Shown here in pieces: positions 1 through 11,265 of a stretch of 64,000 nucleotides of DNA (its first letter is position 1; the number at the start of each line of letters is the position of its first letter). Made by a program: the position numbers and the translations under genes. A model generated the notes under the pieces. It saw only the letters and a program-made list of their open reading frames with translations, searched no databases and was not told the DNA's origin. The stretch covers positions 2,418,001 through 2,482,000 of the forward strand of contig AP017424.1 in NCBI GenBank assembly GCA_002355495.1, given 5' to 3'. This DNA is from Streptomyces laurentii (GTDB taxonomy: Bacteria > Actinomycetota > Actinomycetes > Streptomycetales > Streptomycetaceae).

Positions 1-1
1 G

Positions 2-1351
2 TCGATCGTCCTCGCCTACGCCCTCTCCGGTGTGCTCGTCATGCTGGTGATGCGCATGCTCGGCGAGATGTCGGCGGCCAACCCGGCCTCCGGTTCCTTC
101 TCCGTCCACGCCGAGCGCGCCTTCGGCCCGTGGGCCGGCTTCACCTCGGGCTGGGCCTTCTGGTTCCTGCTCTGCGTCGCCGTCGGCCTGGAGGGCCTGG
201 GCGCCGCGGGCATCATGAGCGGCTGGTTCCCGGGCACCCCGGAGTGGGCCTGGGTGGCCCTCTTCATGCTGGTGTTCTGCGGCACCAACCTGGCGGCCGT
301 GAAGAACTTCGGCGAATTCGAGTTCTGGTTCGCCGCCCTCAAGATCGGCGCCATCGTCCTCTTCCTGGTCATCGGCGCGCTCGCCATCGTGGGCGTCATC
401 CCGGCCGACGAGGCGGCCAAGGCGGCCTCCGAGACCGCCGGGGGCACGGGCGGCGGCGGGTTCCTCCCGAACGGCGTCGACGGCCTGATCTTCGGTCTGC
501 TCGCCTCGCTCTTCGCGTACGGCGGTCTGGAGACCGTCACCATCGCCGCGGCCGAGTCCGAACACCCGGTCCAGGGTGTCGCCAAGGCCGTCCGTACGGC
601 GATGTGGCGCATCGCGATCTTCTACATCGGCTCCATGGCCGTCATCGTCGCCATCGTGCCGTGGAACGACCCGGCGGTCGCCGAGAAGGGCCCGTACGTC
701 GCGACCCTCGACTACCTGGGCATCCCGGCCGCCGGCCAGATCATGAACGTGGTCGTCCTCGTCGCCCTGCTCTCCGCGATGAACGCCAACATCTACGGCG
801 CCTCCCGGATGGCCTGCTCGCTGGTCGCCCGCCGCATGGGCCCCCAGGCCATCGGCCGCACCTTCGGCGGCGTGCCGCGGCTGGCCGTCCTCGTCTCGTG
901 CGTGCTCGGCTTCGCCTGCGTGATGCTCAGCTACTGGTCGCCGGACAAGGCGTTCATCTGGCTGCTCAACACCATCGGCGCGATCATCCTGGTCGTCTGG
1001 TTCTTCATCGCCGCCTCCCAGCTGGCCCTGCGCCGTCGCACCGAGCGCGAGACGCCGGAGAAGCTGGTCGTCCGGATGTGGCTGTTCCCCGGCCTCACCA
1101 TCGTCGCGCTGGCCGGCATGGTGGCCGTCTTCATCCTGATGGCCATGGAGCCCGGCACCCGCGAACAGCTCTACTACACGGGCGGACTGACCATCGCTCT
1201 CGCGATCGTCGGCCTCGTGCTCCAGAACCGGCGCGGCGACGCGACGGCCGCCCCGGCCGCGGCGCCCGAGGCGACCCCGGTCGAGCCGGCCGCGGCCGAC
1301 GGCGAGGCCGCGGACGACGACAAGAAGCCGGTGGCGGCCGACAAGGCCTGA
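2..1351 (+). CDS. Amino acid permease, APC superfamily (5' end outside window)
   Basis: This is a membrane transporter of the amino acid/polyamine/organocation superfamily, most like the AAT group (GabP/ProY type) that carries amino acids into the cell with protons. The reading frame is open from the first bases, so the start and the first one or two membrane segments lie outside the window. The visible part begins inside a membrane segment followed by RMLGEM, the conserved consensus of this family (GEM), then GSFSVHAE and FTSGW, also typical. About ten hydrophobic segments follow. The C-terminal 45 residues are a cytoplasmic A/P/E/D/K-rich tail with no recognisable domain. The substrate cannot be read from sequence. 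A perfect hairpin follows the stop codon. Confidence 0.88.
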   Translation, partial: SIVLAYALSGVLVMLVMRMLGEMSAANPASGSFSVHAERAFGPWAGFTSGWAFWFLLCVAVGLEGLGAAGIMSGWFPGTPEWAWVALFMLVFCGTNLAAVKNFGEFEFWFAALKIGAIVLFLVIGALAIVGVIPADEAAKAASETAGGTGGGGFLPNGVDGLIFGLLASLFAYGGLETVTIAAAESEHPVQGVAKAVRTAMWRIAIFYIGSMAVIVAIVPWNDPAVAEKGPYVATLDYLGIPAAGQIMNVVVLVALLSAMNANIYGASRMACSLVARRMGPQAIGRTFGGVPRLAVLVSCVLGFACVMLSYWSPDKAFIWLLNTIGAIILVVWFFIAASQLALRRRTERETPEKLVVRMWLFPGLTIVALAGMVAVFILMAMEPGTREQLYYTGGLTIALAIVGLVLQNRRGDATAAPAAAPEATPVEPAAADGEAADDDKKPVAADKA

Positions 1352-1370
1352 CCCGGACCTCACCCCCTTC

Positions 1371-1408
1371 ACGGCGCCCCGCGGAGCCTTCGCTCCGCGG
1401 GGCGCCGT
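1371..1408 (+). terminator. Strong hairpin terminator after the permease
   Basis: A perfect 17-bp inverted repeat (1371-1387 and 1392-1408) closes on a CTTC tetraloop, 19 bp after the permease stop. There is no U-tract, which is usual for Streptomyces terminators. It also lies downstream of the convergent gene ending at 1539. Confidence 0.8.
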
Positions 1409-1538
1409 GCTGTGCGCGCGGCGGGCGGCCGGCCCGGCAGCGCGGGGAAACGGCTGTCACATCCGAGGGCGCTGCCCGGTCATAGGGACGACAACAGCCC
1501 ACCGCGCGCGAGCACGCGCGACAGGACACGCACGGGGC

Positions 1539-2458
1539 TCAGCTTCCGCAGTACGCGGCCGCGCGGACGTAGCCGCCGAGGTTCTCGTCGTCCGTGCCGA
1601 GCAGCGCGTCGTCCGTGCCCGGCAGGCATTCGACCCCCTCGACCTTGTGCCCCGGGAACGTGCCGAGCACCGCCGGCCGGGCCGCCAGGGTCACCCGTAC
1701 CGCGCCGCTCGCCGACACCGTCACCCGGCCCGCGTCACTGACGGCGGAGTCGAAGGACCCGTCGTCGCCCGCGTCCGAGGCCGAACCGACCAGGATCCGG
1801 CCCGAGTCGGTCACCGAGATGTCGGAGATGTGGCGGGTGCCGTCGCCCGGCGGTACACCGAGGTGTACGGGCGCTTCGTCACCGCGCCGAACTGCGGCTC
1901 GCCCCAGGACGCGAAGTTCAGCGGCGCCGCGTACAGCGTCGCGGGGCGCTCCGGCCCCTCGCCCCGGTCGGCCCACAGGGCGGCGAGCCGGCCGCCCCGG
2001 GACACCAGCGCGAAGCTCTCGTCGTTGTCGCCCTGTCCGATCGAGGGCAGCGGGGCATAGTCCAGGACGGTCGCCACCGTGCCGTCGACCCTCAGCCGGT
2101 AGACGATGCCCCGGCTGGCGAGCGCCACGTACTCGCCCGTCACTCCCGGGATCGCCTCGATGGCCTCCAGGTCGACGGGCTCGGCCCCGTCCCAGGTGAG
2201 CCGCGTGACGGCGATCGGGTCCGTCCCGTACGTGATCCGGGAGAGCCGCGGCTGCCCGGCGCGCTTGTTGTCGTGGACGATCAGCGCGGCGCCGGGGCCC
2301 TCGTGGGTGAGACCGCTGACGCCGGTGAGGGCGTCGGTGCCGACCTGCCGCCAGTCCGCGCGGGGCGCCGCGTGCGACGCGGGAGCGGTGACGAGTACGG
2401 CGCAGAACAGCGTGACCACGGCCATGGCGAGCTTCAGCGCCTGCTGAGGGAGTCTCAT
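1539..2458 (-). pseudogene. Secreted beta-propeller-like protein, frameshifted
   Basis: The ATG at 2458 opens a protein with a clear Sec signal peptide (basic MRLPQQALK, hydrophobic core, cleavage near SHA-AP). Its mature part reads like a six-bladed lipoprotein/phytase-like propeller: repeated short beta segments such as GPGAALIVHDNKR and LEAIEAIPGVTGEYVALASR. Near 1845-1860 the frame ends after TKRPYTSVYR. The homologous continuation PPGDGTRHISDISVTD and the C-terminus YVRAAAYCGS run on in the next frame to a stop at 1539. Restoring one C in a CCC run would give a continuous protein of about 306 residues. The break may be a real mutation or a homopolymer sequencing error. The exact function is unknown. 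Confidence 0.7.
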
Positions 2459-2602
2459 GCCCGCACGCTAGGGACCCGGCCCGGGGCCGCCCCAGCGGCG
2501 GTTGGACCGTTGGAGGGAGCGCGCGGAAGCACTCGCGCCCACGACTCGCGCCCTAGGACCAAGGACTGATCCACACCTGTCGCACCTACCCTTAAGCTGC
2601 AC

Positions 2603-2619
2603 TTGCATATAGGTTGCAA
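2603..2619 (+). promoter_or_regulatory. Nur box (nickel-responsive operator) of sodF
   Basis: The sequence TTGCAT-N5-TTGCAA fits the Nur consensus that I recall for Streptomyces (tTGCaa-N5-ttGCAA). It lies 33 bp upstream of the superoxide dismutase start. The known role is repression of sodF by Nur with nickel, so that the iron enzyme is made only when the nickel enzyme cannot be. The match is seen directly; the regulation is inferred from the family. Confidence 0.75.
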
Positions 2620-2651
2620 TAAGCATTCAGTCAGTCGAAGGGCTGGGCACC

Positions 2652-3296
2652 ATGGCCGTCTACACGCTCCCGGAACTGCCGTACGACTACGCGGCACTGG
2701 AACCGGTGATCAACCCGCAGATCATCGAGTTGCACCACGACAAGCACCACGCCGCCTACGTCAAGGGCGCGAACGACACCCTGGAGCAGCTGGCGGAGGC
2801 CCGCGACAAGGAGCAGTGGGCGTCCCTCAACGGGCTGGAGAAGAACCTGGCGTTCCACCTCTCCGGCCACATCCTCCACTCCATCTACTGGAACAACATG
2901 AACAGCCCGAAGGACGGGGGCGGCGGCGAGCCGCTGGCCGCCGACGGCGTCGGTGAGCTCGCGGACGCGATCACCGAGTCCTTCGGCTCCTTCGCCGGGT
3001 TCAAGAACCAGCTGACCAAGGCCGCCGCGACCACCCAGGGTTCCGGCTGGGGCGTCCTCGCCTACGAGCCGGTCAGCGGCCGTCTGATCGTCGAGCAGGT
3101 CTACGACCACCAGGGCAACGTGGGCCAGGGGTCGGTACCGGTCCTGGTCTTCGACGCCTGGGAGCACGCCTTCTACCTCCAGTACAAGAACCAGAAGGTC
3201 GACTTCATCGAGGCCATGTGGCAGGTCGTGAACTGGCAGGACGTCAGCCGGCGTTACCAGGCTGCCAAGGCCTCGGTGCCGCTGATCTCCTTCTGA
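2652..3296 (+). CDS. sodF: Superoxide dismutase, Fe/Mn family
   Basis: This cytoplasmic enzyme converts superoxide to hydrogen peroxide and oxygen. It has 214 residues, normal for the family. The N-terminus holds [10 protein letters not shown] and the first metal ligand in [11 protein letters not shown] (His28). The second ligand is in the [13 protein letters not shown] helix, and the last two are in the [13 protein letters not shown] signature (Asp and His). The iron form is most likely because a Nur box precedes it and this matches the Streptomyces sodF arrangement; the metal itself cannot be decided from these motifs alone. The ATG at 2652 begins [12 protein letters not shown], the conserved start, behind a weak GAAGGG ribosome site. 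It is monocistronic, with hairpins downstream. Confidence 0.97.
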   Translation: MAVYTLPELPYDYAALEPVINPQIIELHHDKHHAAYVKGANDTLEQLAEARDKEQWASLNGLEKNLAFHLSGHILHSIYWNNMNSPKDGGGGEPLAADGVGELADAITESFGSFAGFKNQLTKAAATTQGSGWGVLAYEPVSGRLIVEQVYDHQGNVGQGSVPVLVFDAWEHAFYLQYKNQKVDFIEAMWQVVNWQDVSRRYQAAKASVPLISF

Positions 3297-3304
3297 ACCG
3301 CCTC

Positions 3305-3336
3305 CCGGCAGGGGCCCGGCGCCGGGCCCCTGCCGG
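3305..3336 (+). terminator. Terminator of sodF (32-nt perfect palindrome)
   Basis: Bases 3305-3320 and 3321-3336 are exact reverse complements with no loop, starting 8 bp after the sodF stop. Confidence 0.75.
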
Positions 3337-3399
3337 AGACACGACGTCCTGCTCGTGATCGTCTTTTCACCCTTCACCGGGCAGGCGGTGAAAGGAGGA

Positions 3400-3430
3400 A
3401 ACCCCCGTGATGACGTGAATCACGGGGGTT
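3400..3430. terminator. Bidirectional terminator between sodF and the DsbA-like gene
   Basis: An 11-bp perfect stem (3400-3410 with 3420-3430) has a 9-nt loop. It is A/T-flanked on both sides and sits between convergent genes. A second small stem (3373-3379 with 3386-3392) lies just to its left. Confidence 0.75.
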
Positions 3431-3463
3431 CCTCTGTGGCCGGCCGGTCGCCGGCCGCCGGGG

Positions 3464-4099
3464 CTACTCGAAGCTCGGCGCCGCCGTGCGGGTGCGCTTG
3501 ATCTCGTAGAAGCCGGGGGTCGACGCCACCAGCAGGGTGCCGTCCCACAGCCGGGCCGCCGCGTCGCCGCGCGGGGTCGGGGTGACGACCGGGCCGAAGA
3601 AGGCGACCTCCTCGCCGTCGGCGCCGGGCACCGAGATGACCGGGGTGCCGACCTCCTGGCCCACCTTGTCGATGCCCTCCTTGTGGGAGGCGCGCAGCTC
3701 CTTGTCGTACGTGTCCTTGTCGGCGTACTCGATGAGCTCGGCCGGCAGGCCGACGTCCGCCAGCGCGCCCTCGATGGCCTCGCGGGTCGGGCCCTCGCCG
3801 TTGACGTGGAAGCGGGTGCCGAGCGCGGTGTAGAGCGGGCCGACGACCTCGTCGCCGTGCAGCTCCCGGGCGGCGATGACGACCCGCACCGGGCCCCACG
3901 CCTGGGTCTCCATCATCTCGCGGTACTGCGGGGGCATGTCGTCGAGCTTGTCCTCGTTGAGGACGGCGAGGCTCATGACCTTCCAGCGCACGTGGACGGG
4001 GCGGACCTTCTCCACCTCCAGCATCCAGCGGGAGGTCAGCCAGGCCCACGGGCACAGCGGGTCGAAGAAGAATTCGGCGGTGGTCGCGTTCTCGGACAT
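3464..4099 (-). CDS. DsbA-family thioredoxin-fold protein (mycothiol-dependent nitroreductase-like)
   Basis: This 211-residue cytoplasmic thioredoxin-fold protein is collinear with mycobacterial Rv2466c-type proteins, which use mycothiol as cofactor. Shared blocks are FFFDPLCPWAW at the N-terminus, MSLAVLNED, YREMMETQAWGPVRVVIAA, GTPVISV near residue 155 and FYEIKRTRT at the C-terminus. The active-site motif reads C16-P-W-A19: the resolving cysteine of the CPWC motif is replaced by alanine, so chemistry would need an external thiol. The ATG at 4099 follows a good GAGGAG site. It is divergent from the aminopeptidase gene to its right, with about 157 bp between them. Confidence 0.88.
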   Translation of the reverse strand: MSENATTAEFFFDPLCPWAWLTSRWMLEVEKVRPVHVRWKVMSLAVLNEDKLDDMPPQYREMMETQAWGPVRVVIAARELHGDEVVGPLYTALGTRFHVNGEGPTREAIEGALADVGLPAELIEYADKDTYDKELRASHKEGIDKVGQEVGTPVISVPGADGEEVAFFGPVVTPTPRGDAAARLWDGTLLVASTPGFYEIKRTRTAAPSFE

Positions 4100-4256
4100 G
4101 CGTCTCCTCAAAGGCGGTCTGCGGCGGCGGTGCGGCGGTGTGCCCGACCTGACGGAACGCCGCCGCGCCCGGCCGCATTCCCGGTGCCCGCCTTCTGGCC
4201 ACGCGGGACGCATGGCAGGATCGGTCCTGTTTCGAACGCACGACGAAGGAGTGCCG

Positions 4257-6818
4257 GTGCCCGGTGAGAATCTGACCCGCGACGAGGCCCAGGCGCGCGC
4301 CGGGCTGCTGTCCGTCGACGGATACGAGGTCGCCCTCGACCTGCGTTCGGCGGTCGGCGAGTCCGCGCGGGACGTCCGTACCTTCCGTTCGGTGACGACG
4401 CTGCGGTTCCGTCGTACGGGTGAAGGCGACTCCACCTTCGTCGACCTGATCGCGCCCTCCGTGGACGCGGTCACCCTCAACGGCCGCGCCCTCGACCCGG
4501 CGGTCGTCTTCGACGGCACCCGGATCGCGCTCGACGGCCTCGCCGACGAGAACGTGCTGGTCGTCGATGCCCAGTGCGCCTACAGCCGCACCGGCGAGGG
4601 CATGCACCGCTTCGTCGACCCGGAGGACGGCGAGGTCTACCTCTACACGCAGTACGAGCCGGCCGACGCCCGCCGGGTGTTCGCCAACTTCGAGCAGCCC
4701 GACCTCAAGGCCCCGTACCGCTTCGAGGTGACCGCGCCCGAGGGCTGGACGGTCTGGTCGAACGGCGCGGGCGAGCAGGGCGCCGACGGCGTGTGGCGGT
4801 TCGCCGAGACGGCGCCGATCTCCACGTACATCACCTGTGTGGTGGCCGGTCCGTACCACTACGTCACGGACTCCTACACGCGCGTGCTCGGCGACGGCAC
4901 CGAGCTGGAGATCCCGCTCGGCGCGATGTGCCGCAAGGGTCTCGCGAAGCACTTCGACGCGGACGACGTCTTCCTGGTCACCAAGCAGGGTCTCGACTTC
5001 TTCCACGAGAACTTCGACTACCCGTACCCCTTCGGCAAGTACGACCAGGCCTTCGTCCCCGAGTACAACCTCGGCGCGATGGAGAACCCGGGCATCGTCA
5101 CCTTCCGCGAGGAGTACATCTACCGCGGCAAGGTCACGCAGGCGGCGTACGAGCGCCGGGCCAACGTGATCCTGCACGAGATGGCCCACATGTGGTTCGG
5201 CGACCTGGTCACCATGGTGTGGTGGGACGACCTGTGGCTGAAGGAGTCGTTCGCCGACTTCATGGGCTCCTTCTCGCTGGCCGAGGCCACCCGCTTCACC
5301 AACAGCTGGGTGACCTTCGCCAACAACCGCAAGGCGTGGGCGTACCGGGCCGACCAGCTGCCGTCCACCCACCCGATCACGGCCGACATCCGTGACCTGG
5401 AGGACGCCAAGCTCAACTTCGACGGCATCACGTACGCCAAGGGCGCCTCGGTGCTCAAGCAGCTCGTGGCCTATGCCGGACGGGACGCGTTCCTGGAGGG
5501 CGCGCGCCGCTACTTCAAGCGCCACGCGTACGGCAACACCCGCCTCGCCGACCTGCTGACCGTCCTGGAGGAGACCTCCGGCCGGGACATGAAGGCCTGG
5601 TCGAAGTCCTGGCTGCAGACCTCGGGCGTCAACTCCCTCACCCCCGCCGTCACCTATGACGCCGAGGGCCGGATCACCGAGCTCGCCGTCCTCCAGGAGG
5701 GCGACGAGCTGCGCCCGCACCGCGCCGCCGTGGGCCTGTACCGGCTGACCGACGGCGCTCTCGTGCGTTACGCGCGCGCGGAGGCCGACGTCACCGGCGC
5801 CCGTACGGTGGTGGCCGAGCTGGCCGGTGCCGAGCGGCCCGACCTGGTCCTGGTCAACGACGACGACCTCACCTACTGCAAGGTCCGCTTCGACGAGGAG
5901 TCGCTGGCCACCCTGCGCGGCCACCTCGGCGACATCACCGACCCGCTGGCCCGCGCGCTGTGCTGGTCGGCGCTGTGGAACCTGACCCGCGACGGCCTGA
6001 TGCCGGCCCGCGACTTCGTGCGCGTGGTGCTGGAGTTCGCGGGCCGCGAGACCGACATCGGCGTCCTGCAGATGGTGCACGCCTGGGCGCAGAGCGCCGT
6101 CACCCACTACGCCGCGCCGGAGTGGCGCGCCGAGGGCGGGCGGCTGCTCGCCGAGGGCGGGCTGCGCGAGCTGCGGACCGCCGCGCCGGGCAGCGAGCAC
6201 CAGCTGACCTGGGCGCGCTTCCTGGCCGCCGTGGCCGGGTCGGACGCCGACTTCCAGCTCCTGGAGGGGCTGCTCGACGGCTCGGCCGCGATCGACGGCC
6301 TGGAGGTGGACCAGGAGCTGCGCTGGGCGTTCCTGGAACCGCTGGCCACGCACGGGCGGGCCGACGAGGACCGGATCGGCGCGGAGCTGGCCCTGGACGA
6401 CACGGCGACCGGCAAGCGGCACCAGGTGCGCTGCCTGGCCGCCCGCCCGTCGAAGGCCGTCAAGGCGCAGGCGTGGGCGCAGGTCGTGGAGTCGGACCAG
6501 CTCTCCAACGCGCTGGTGGAGGCGACGATCGCCGGCTTCACGCGGCCCTCGCAGCGCGAGCTGATCGCGCCGTACGCGGAGAAGTACTTCGCGGTCATCG
6601 AGCGCATCTGGGCGGAGCGGTCCATCCAGATCGGCATGGACGTGGTGCGCGGCCTGTTCCCGGGGCTCCAGGACCGGCCCGAGACCATGGCGGCGACGGA
6701 CGCGTGGCTCGCGGAGCACGCGGACGCGGCGCCCGCGCTGCGCCGGCTCGTCCTGGAGGCGCGCGACGACCTGGCGCGCGCCCTGCGGGCGCAGGAGTGC
6801 GACGCGCGCGCGGTGTGA
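4257..6818 (+). CDS. pepN: Aminopeptidase N, M1 family (paralogue 1)
   Basis: This 853-residue cytoplasmic zinc metallopeptidase removes N-terminal residues from peptides. The order is an N-terminal saddle domain, the exopeptidase motif GAMEN (in NLGAMENPGIVTF), the zinc site HEMAH (about residue 307) followed after exactly 18 residues by the third ligand Glu in LKESFA, and a long ERAP1-like helical C-terminal domain. The GTG at 4257 is chosen because GAAGGA lies 6 bp upstream and the second copy in this window also starts V-P-G-x-N-L-T-R. Compared with paralogue 2 (11266-13842) the metal-site helix differs: TMVWWDD and LKESF instead of TMEWWND and LNESF, suggesting altered substrate preference. 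Confidence 0.96.
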   Translation: MPGENLTRDEAQARAGLLSVDGYEVALDLRSAVGESARDVRTFRSVTTLRFRRTGEGDSTFVDLIAPSVDAVTLNGRALDPAVVFDGTRIALDGLADENVLVVDAQCAYSRTGEGMHRFVDPEDGEVYLYTQYEPADARRVFANFEQPDLKAPYRFEVTAPEGWTVWSNGAGEQGADGVWRFAETAPISTYITCVVAGPYHYVTDSYTRVLGDGTELEIPLGAMCRKGLAKHFDADDVFLVTKQGLDFFHENFDYPYPFGKYDQAFVPEYNLGAMENPGIVTFREEYIYRGKVTQAAYERRANVILHEMAHMWFGDLVTMVWWDDLWLKESFADFMGSFSLAEATRFTNSWVTFANNRKAWAYRADQLPSTHPITADIRDLEDAKLNFDGITYAKGASVLKQLVAYAGRDAFLEGARRYFKRHAYGNTRLADLLTVLEETSGRDMKAWSKSWLQTSGVNSLTPAVTYDAEGRITELAVLQEGDELRPHRAAVGLYRLTDGALVRYARAEADVTGARTVVAELAGAERPDLVLVNDDDLTYCKVRFDEESLATLRGHLGDITDPLARALCWSALWNLTRDGLMPARDFVRVVLEFAGRETDIGVLQMVHAWAQSAVTHYAAPEWRAEGGRLLAEGGLRELRTAAPGSEHQLTWARFLAAVAGSDADFQLLEGLLDGSAAIDGLEVDQELRWAFLEPLATHGRADEDRIGAELALDDTATGKRHQVRCLAARPSKAVKAQAWAQVVESDQLSNALVEATIAGFTRPSQRELIAPYAEKYFAVIERIWAERSIQIGMDVVRGLFPGLQDRPETMAATDAWLAEHADAAPALRRLVLEARDDLARALRAQECDARAV

Positions 6819-6878
6819 GGACGCGCGGTGTCCCTACGCGCGCGTGGTCGCGCCGTAGTGGCATATGACGTGTGAGAG

Positions 6879-6912
6879 CGGCCCCTGGCGAAGGTTTGTC
6901 CGTCAGGGGCCG
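6879..6912 (+). terminator. Terminator after aminopeptidase 1
   Basis: A 9-bp stem (6879-6887 with 6904-6912) follows the stop codon by 60 bp and is trailed by a T-containing tract. Confidence 0.6.
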
Positions 6913-6979
6913 TTCTATGTCGGCACTCGAACGCCTTTTCTTTAGGGCGGAGTTGTCCGGATTGGGCAACGAATAGGAA

Positions 6980-7019
6980 ACGACGGTTACCCCTCCGGCC
7001 TATGACGGAAGACCGTCGT
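6980..7019 (+). promoter_or_regulatory. Inverted repeats directly upstream of the AbiEi/DUF559-like gene
   Basis: ACGACGGT (6980-6987) is mirrored by ACCGTCGT (7012-7019), ending one base before the start codon. A smaller GACGG-AAGA-CCGTC repeat is nested at the right end. No Shine-Dalgarno sequence is visible between repeat and ATG. The arrangement could be an operator bound by the encoded protein or an RNA hairpin hiding the start; this is inference. Confidence 0.35.
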
Positions 7020-7020
7020 C

Positions 7021-7836
7021 ATGAACTACGACATCCCCACCGGCACGGAGACCGGCATGGACCGGTTCCGGGCGGCCGTCCGTCACGTCCGCGGCGAGGC
7101 GATGCTCACCGGGCTCGCCGCCCTGTCCCTGCACCGACTCGCCACCGCTCCCCCGCCTGACCTGGTCGAACGGGTCGACGTGCTCGTCCCGCGCACCCGG
7201 CGGCCGCGCTCCACCGACCGGATCCGGGTGGTGCGCACGGCCCGGCCGCCGCTGCCGGTCGAGATCGACGGGCTGCCGGTGGCGCCGGTGGAACGGGCGC
7301 TCGCCGACGCGGTGGCCGAACCGGCCGACGCGGCCACGGCGCGCCGGCTGCTCACCGAGGCGGTCGGCGGCGGCTACTGCGAACCGGGGGTGGTGGTACG
7401 GGAGCTGAGCCGGGCCCGGCTGCTCGGCCGGCCGCACGTGGCGGACGCCGTGGACGCGCTGCTCACCGAGGGCCGGGCCGTCGCCGAGCGGCGGCTGTAC
7501 GCGATGGTGCGCGGCTGCGGGCTGCCGGAGCCGCTGTGGAACGTGGACCTGCGGCTGCCGGGCGGCCCGCACCTGGGTGCCCTGGACGCCTACTGGCCGG
7601 TGCAGGCCGTGGCGGTCGAGCTGGACACCCGGGCGGCCCGGCGGGACGAGGACGCCCTGGACACCGCGTACACCCGCAAGCGCGAGCATCTGGAGCGGCT
7701 GGGCATCACGGTCGTCCGGCTCGGACCGCGGGGGCTGCGCGAGGCGAGGGACCAGCAGGCGACCGTGGTCCGTACGGCCCTGATGGCCGCGGCGGACCGG
7801 CCGCCGGCCGCCCACGTGGTCGTCCTGCCCCGCTGA
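7021..7836 (+). CDS. AbiEi/DUF559-like protein (PD-(D/E)xK-type C-terminus), solitary
   Basis: This 271-residue protein has two parts. Residues 20-130 resemble the AbiEi antitoxin-type domain (LVPRTRRPRSTDRIRVVRT, then PVAPVERALADAV), but without an obvious N-terminal winged helix. Residues 150-265 look like the Vsr/DUF559 nuclease fold: LDAYWPVQAVAVELD supplies the D...ELD pair, then TRKREHLERLGITVVRLG. Such proteins are widespread in actinobacteria and their role is unproven; DNA repair, restriction and transcription control have all been suggested for relatives. No AbiEii-type toxin gene is adjacent. It sits alone between two core genes, with inverted repeats directly before the ATG. Confidence 0.75.
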   Translation: MNYDIPTGTETGMDRFRAAVRHVRGEAMLTGLAALSLHRLATAPPPDLVERVDVLVPRTRRPRSTDRIRVVRTARPPLPVEIDGLPVAPVERALADAVAEPADAATARRLLTEAVGGGYCEPGVVVRELSRARLLGRPHVADAVDALLTEGRAVAERRLYAMVRGCGLPEPLWNVDLRLPGGPHLGALDAYWPVQAVAVELDTRAARRDEDALDTAYTRKREHLERLGITVVRLGPRGLREARDQQATVVRTALMAAADRPPAAHVVVLPR

Positions 7837-7848
7837 CCGGCCGACGTG

Positions 7849-11074
<3,226 letters not shown>

Positions 11075-11091
11075 CGCCGGCCGGAGGCACG

Positions 11092-11126
11092 AAGGGCGGC
11101 CACCCCCGTCGGGGTGGCCGCCCTTT
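11092..11126 (+). terminator. Terminator of asd
   Basis: A perfect 15-bp stem (11092-11106 with 11111-11125) with a CGTC loop is followed by TTT. It begins 18 bp after the asd stop. Confidence 0.85.
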
Positions 11127-11265
11127 CGCGTTCCCGCGTTCCCGCGTACGCGCGCGTCCGCTCCCCCGCACACCCTGCGTGTTCGCCCTGGGAAATGTTC
11201 CGTGCGCCCCCGGTCGGCCCCGTGGAAGGATGGGCCAAACATCACGAAACCGAGGAGTTGACCGG

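Noticed and set aside
3420..6719. Open frame of 1099 codons on the minus strand
   Set aside because: It is the antisense shadow of the pepN gene at 4257-6818 and the DsbA-like gene; the composition is R/V/G/A-rich without motifs, as expected from high third-position GC.
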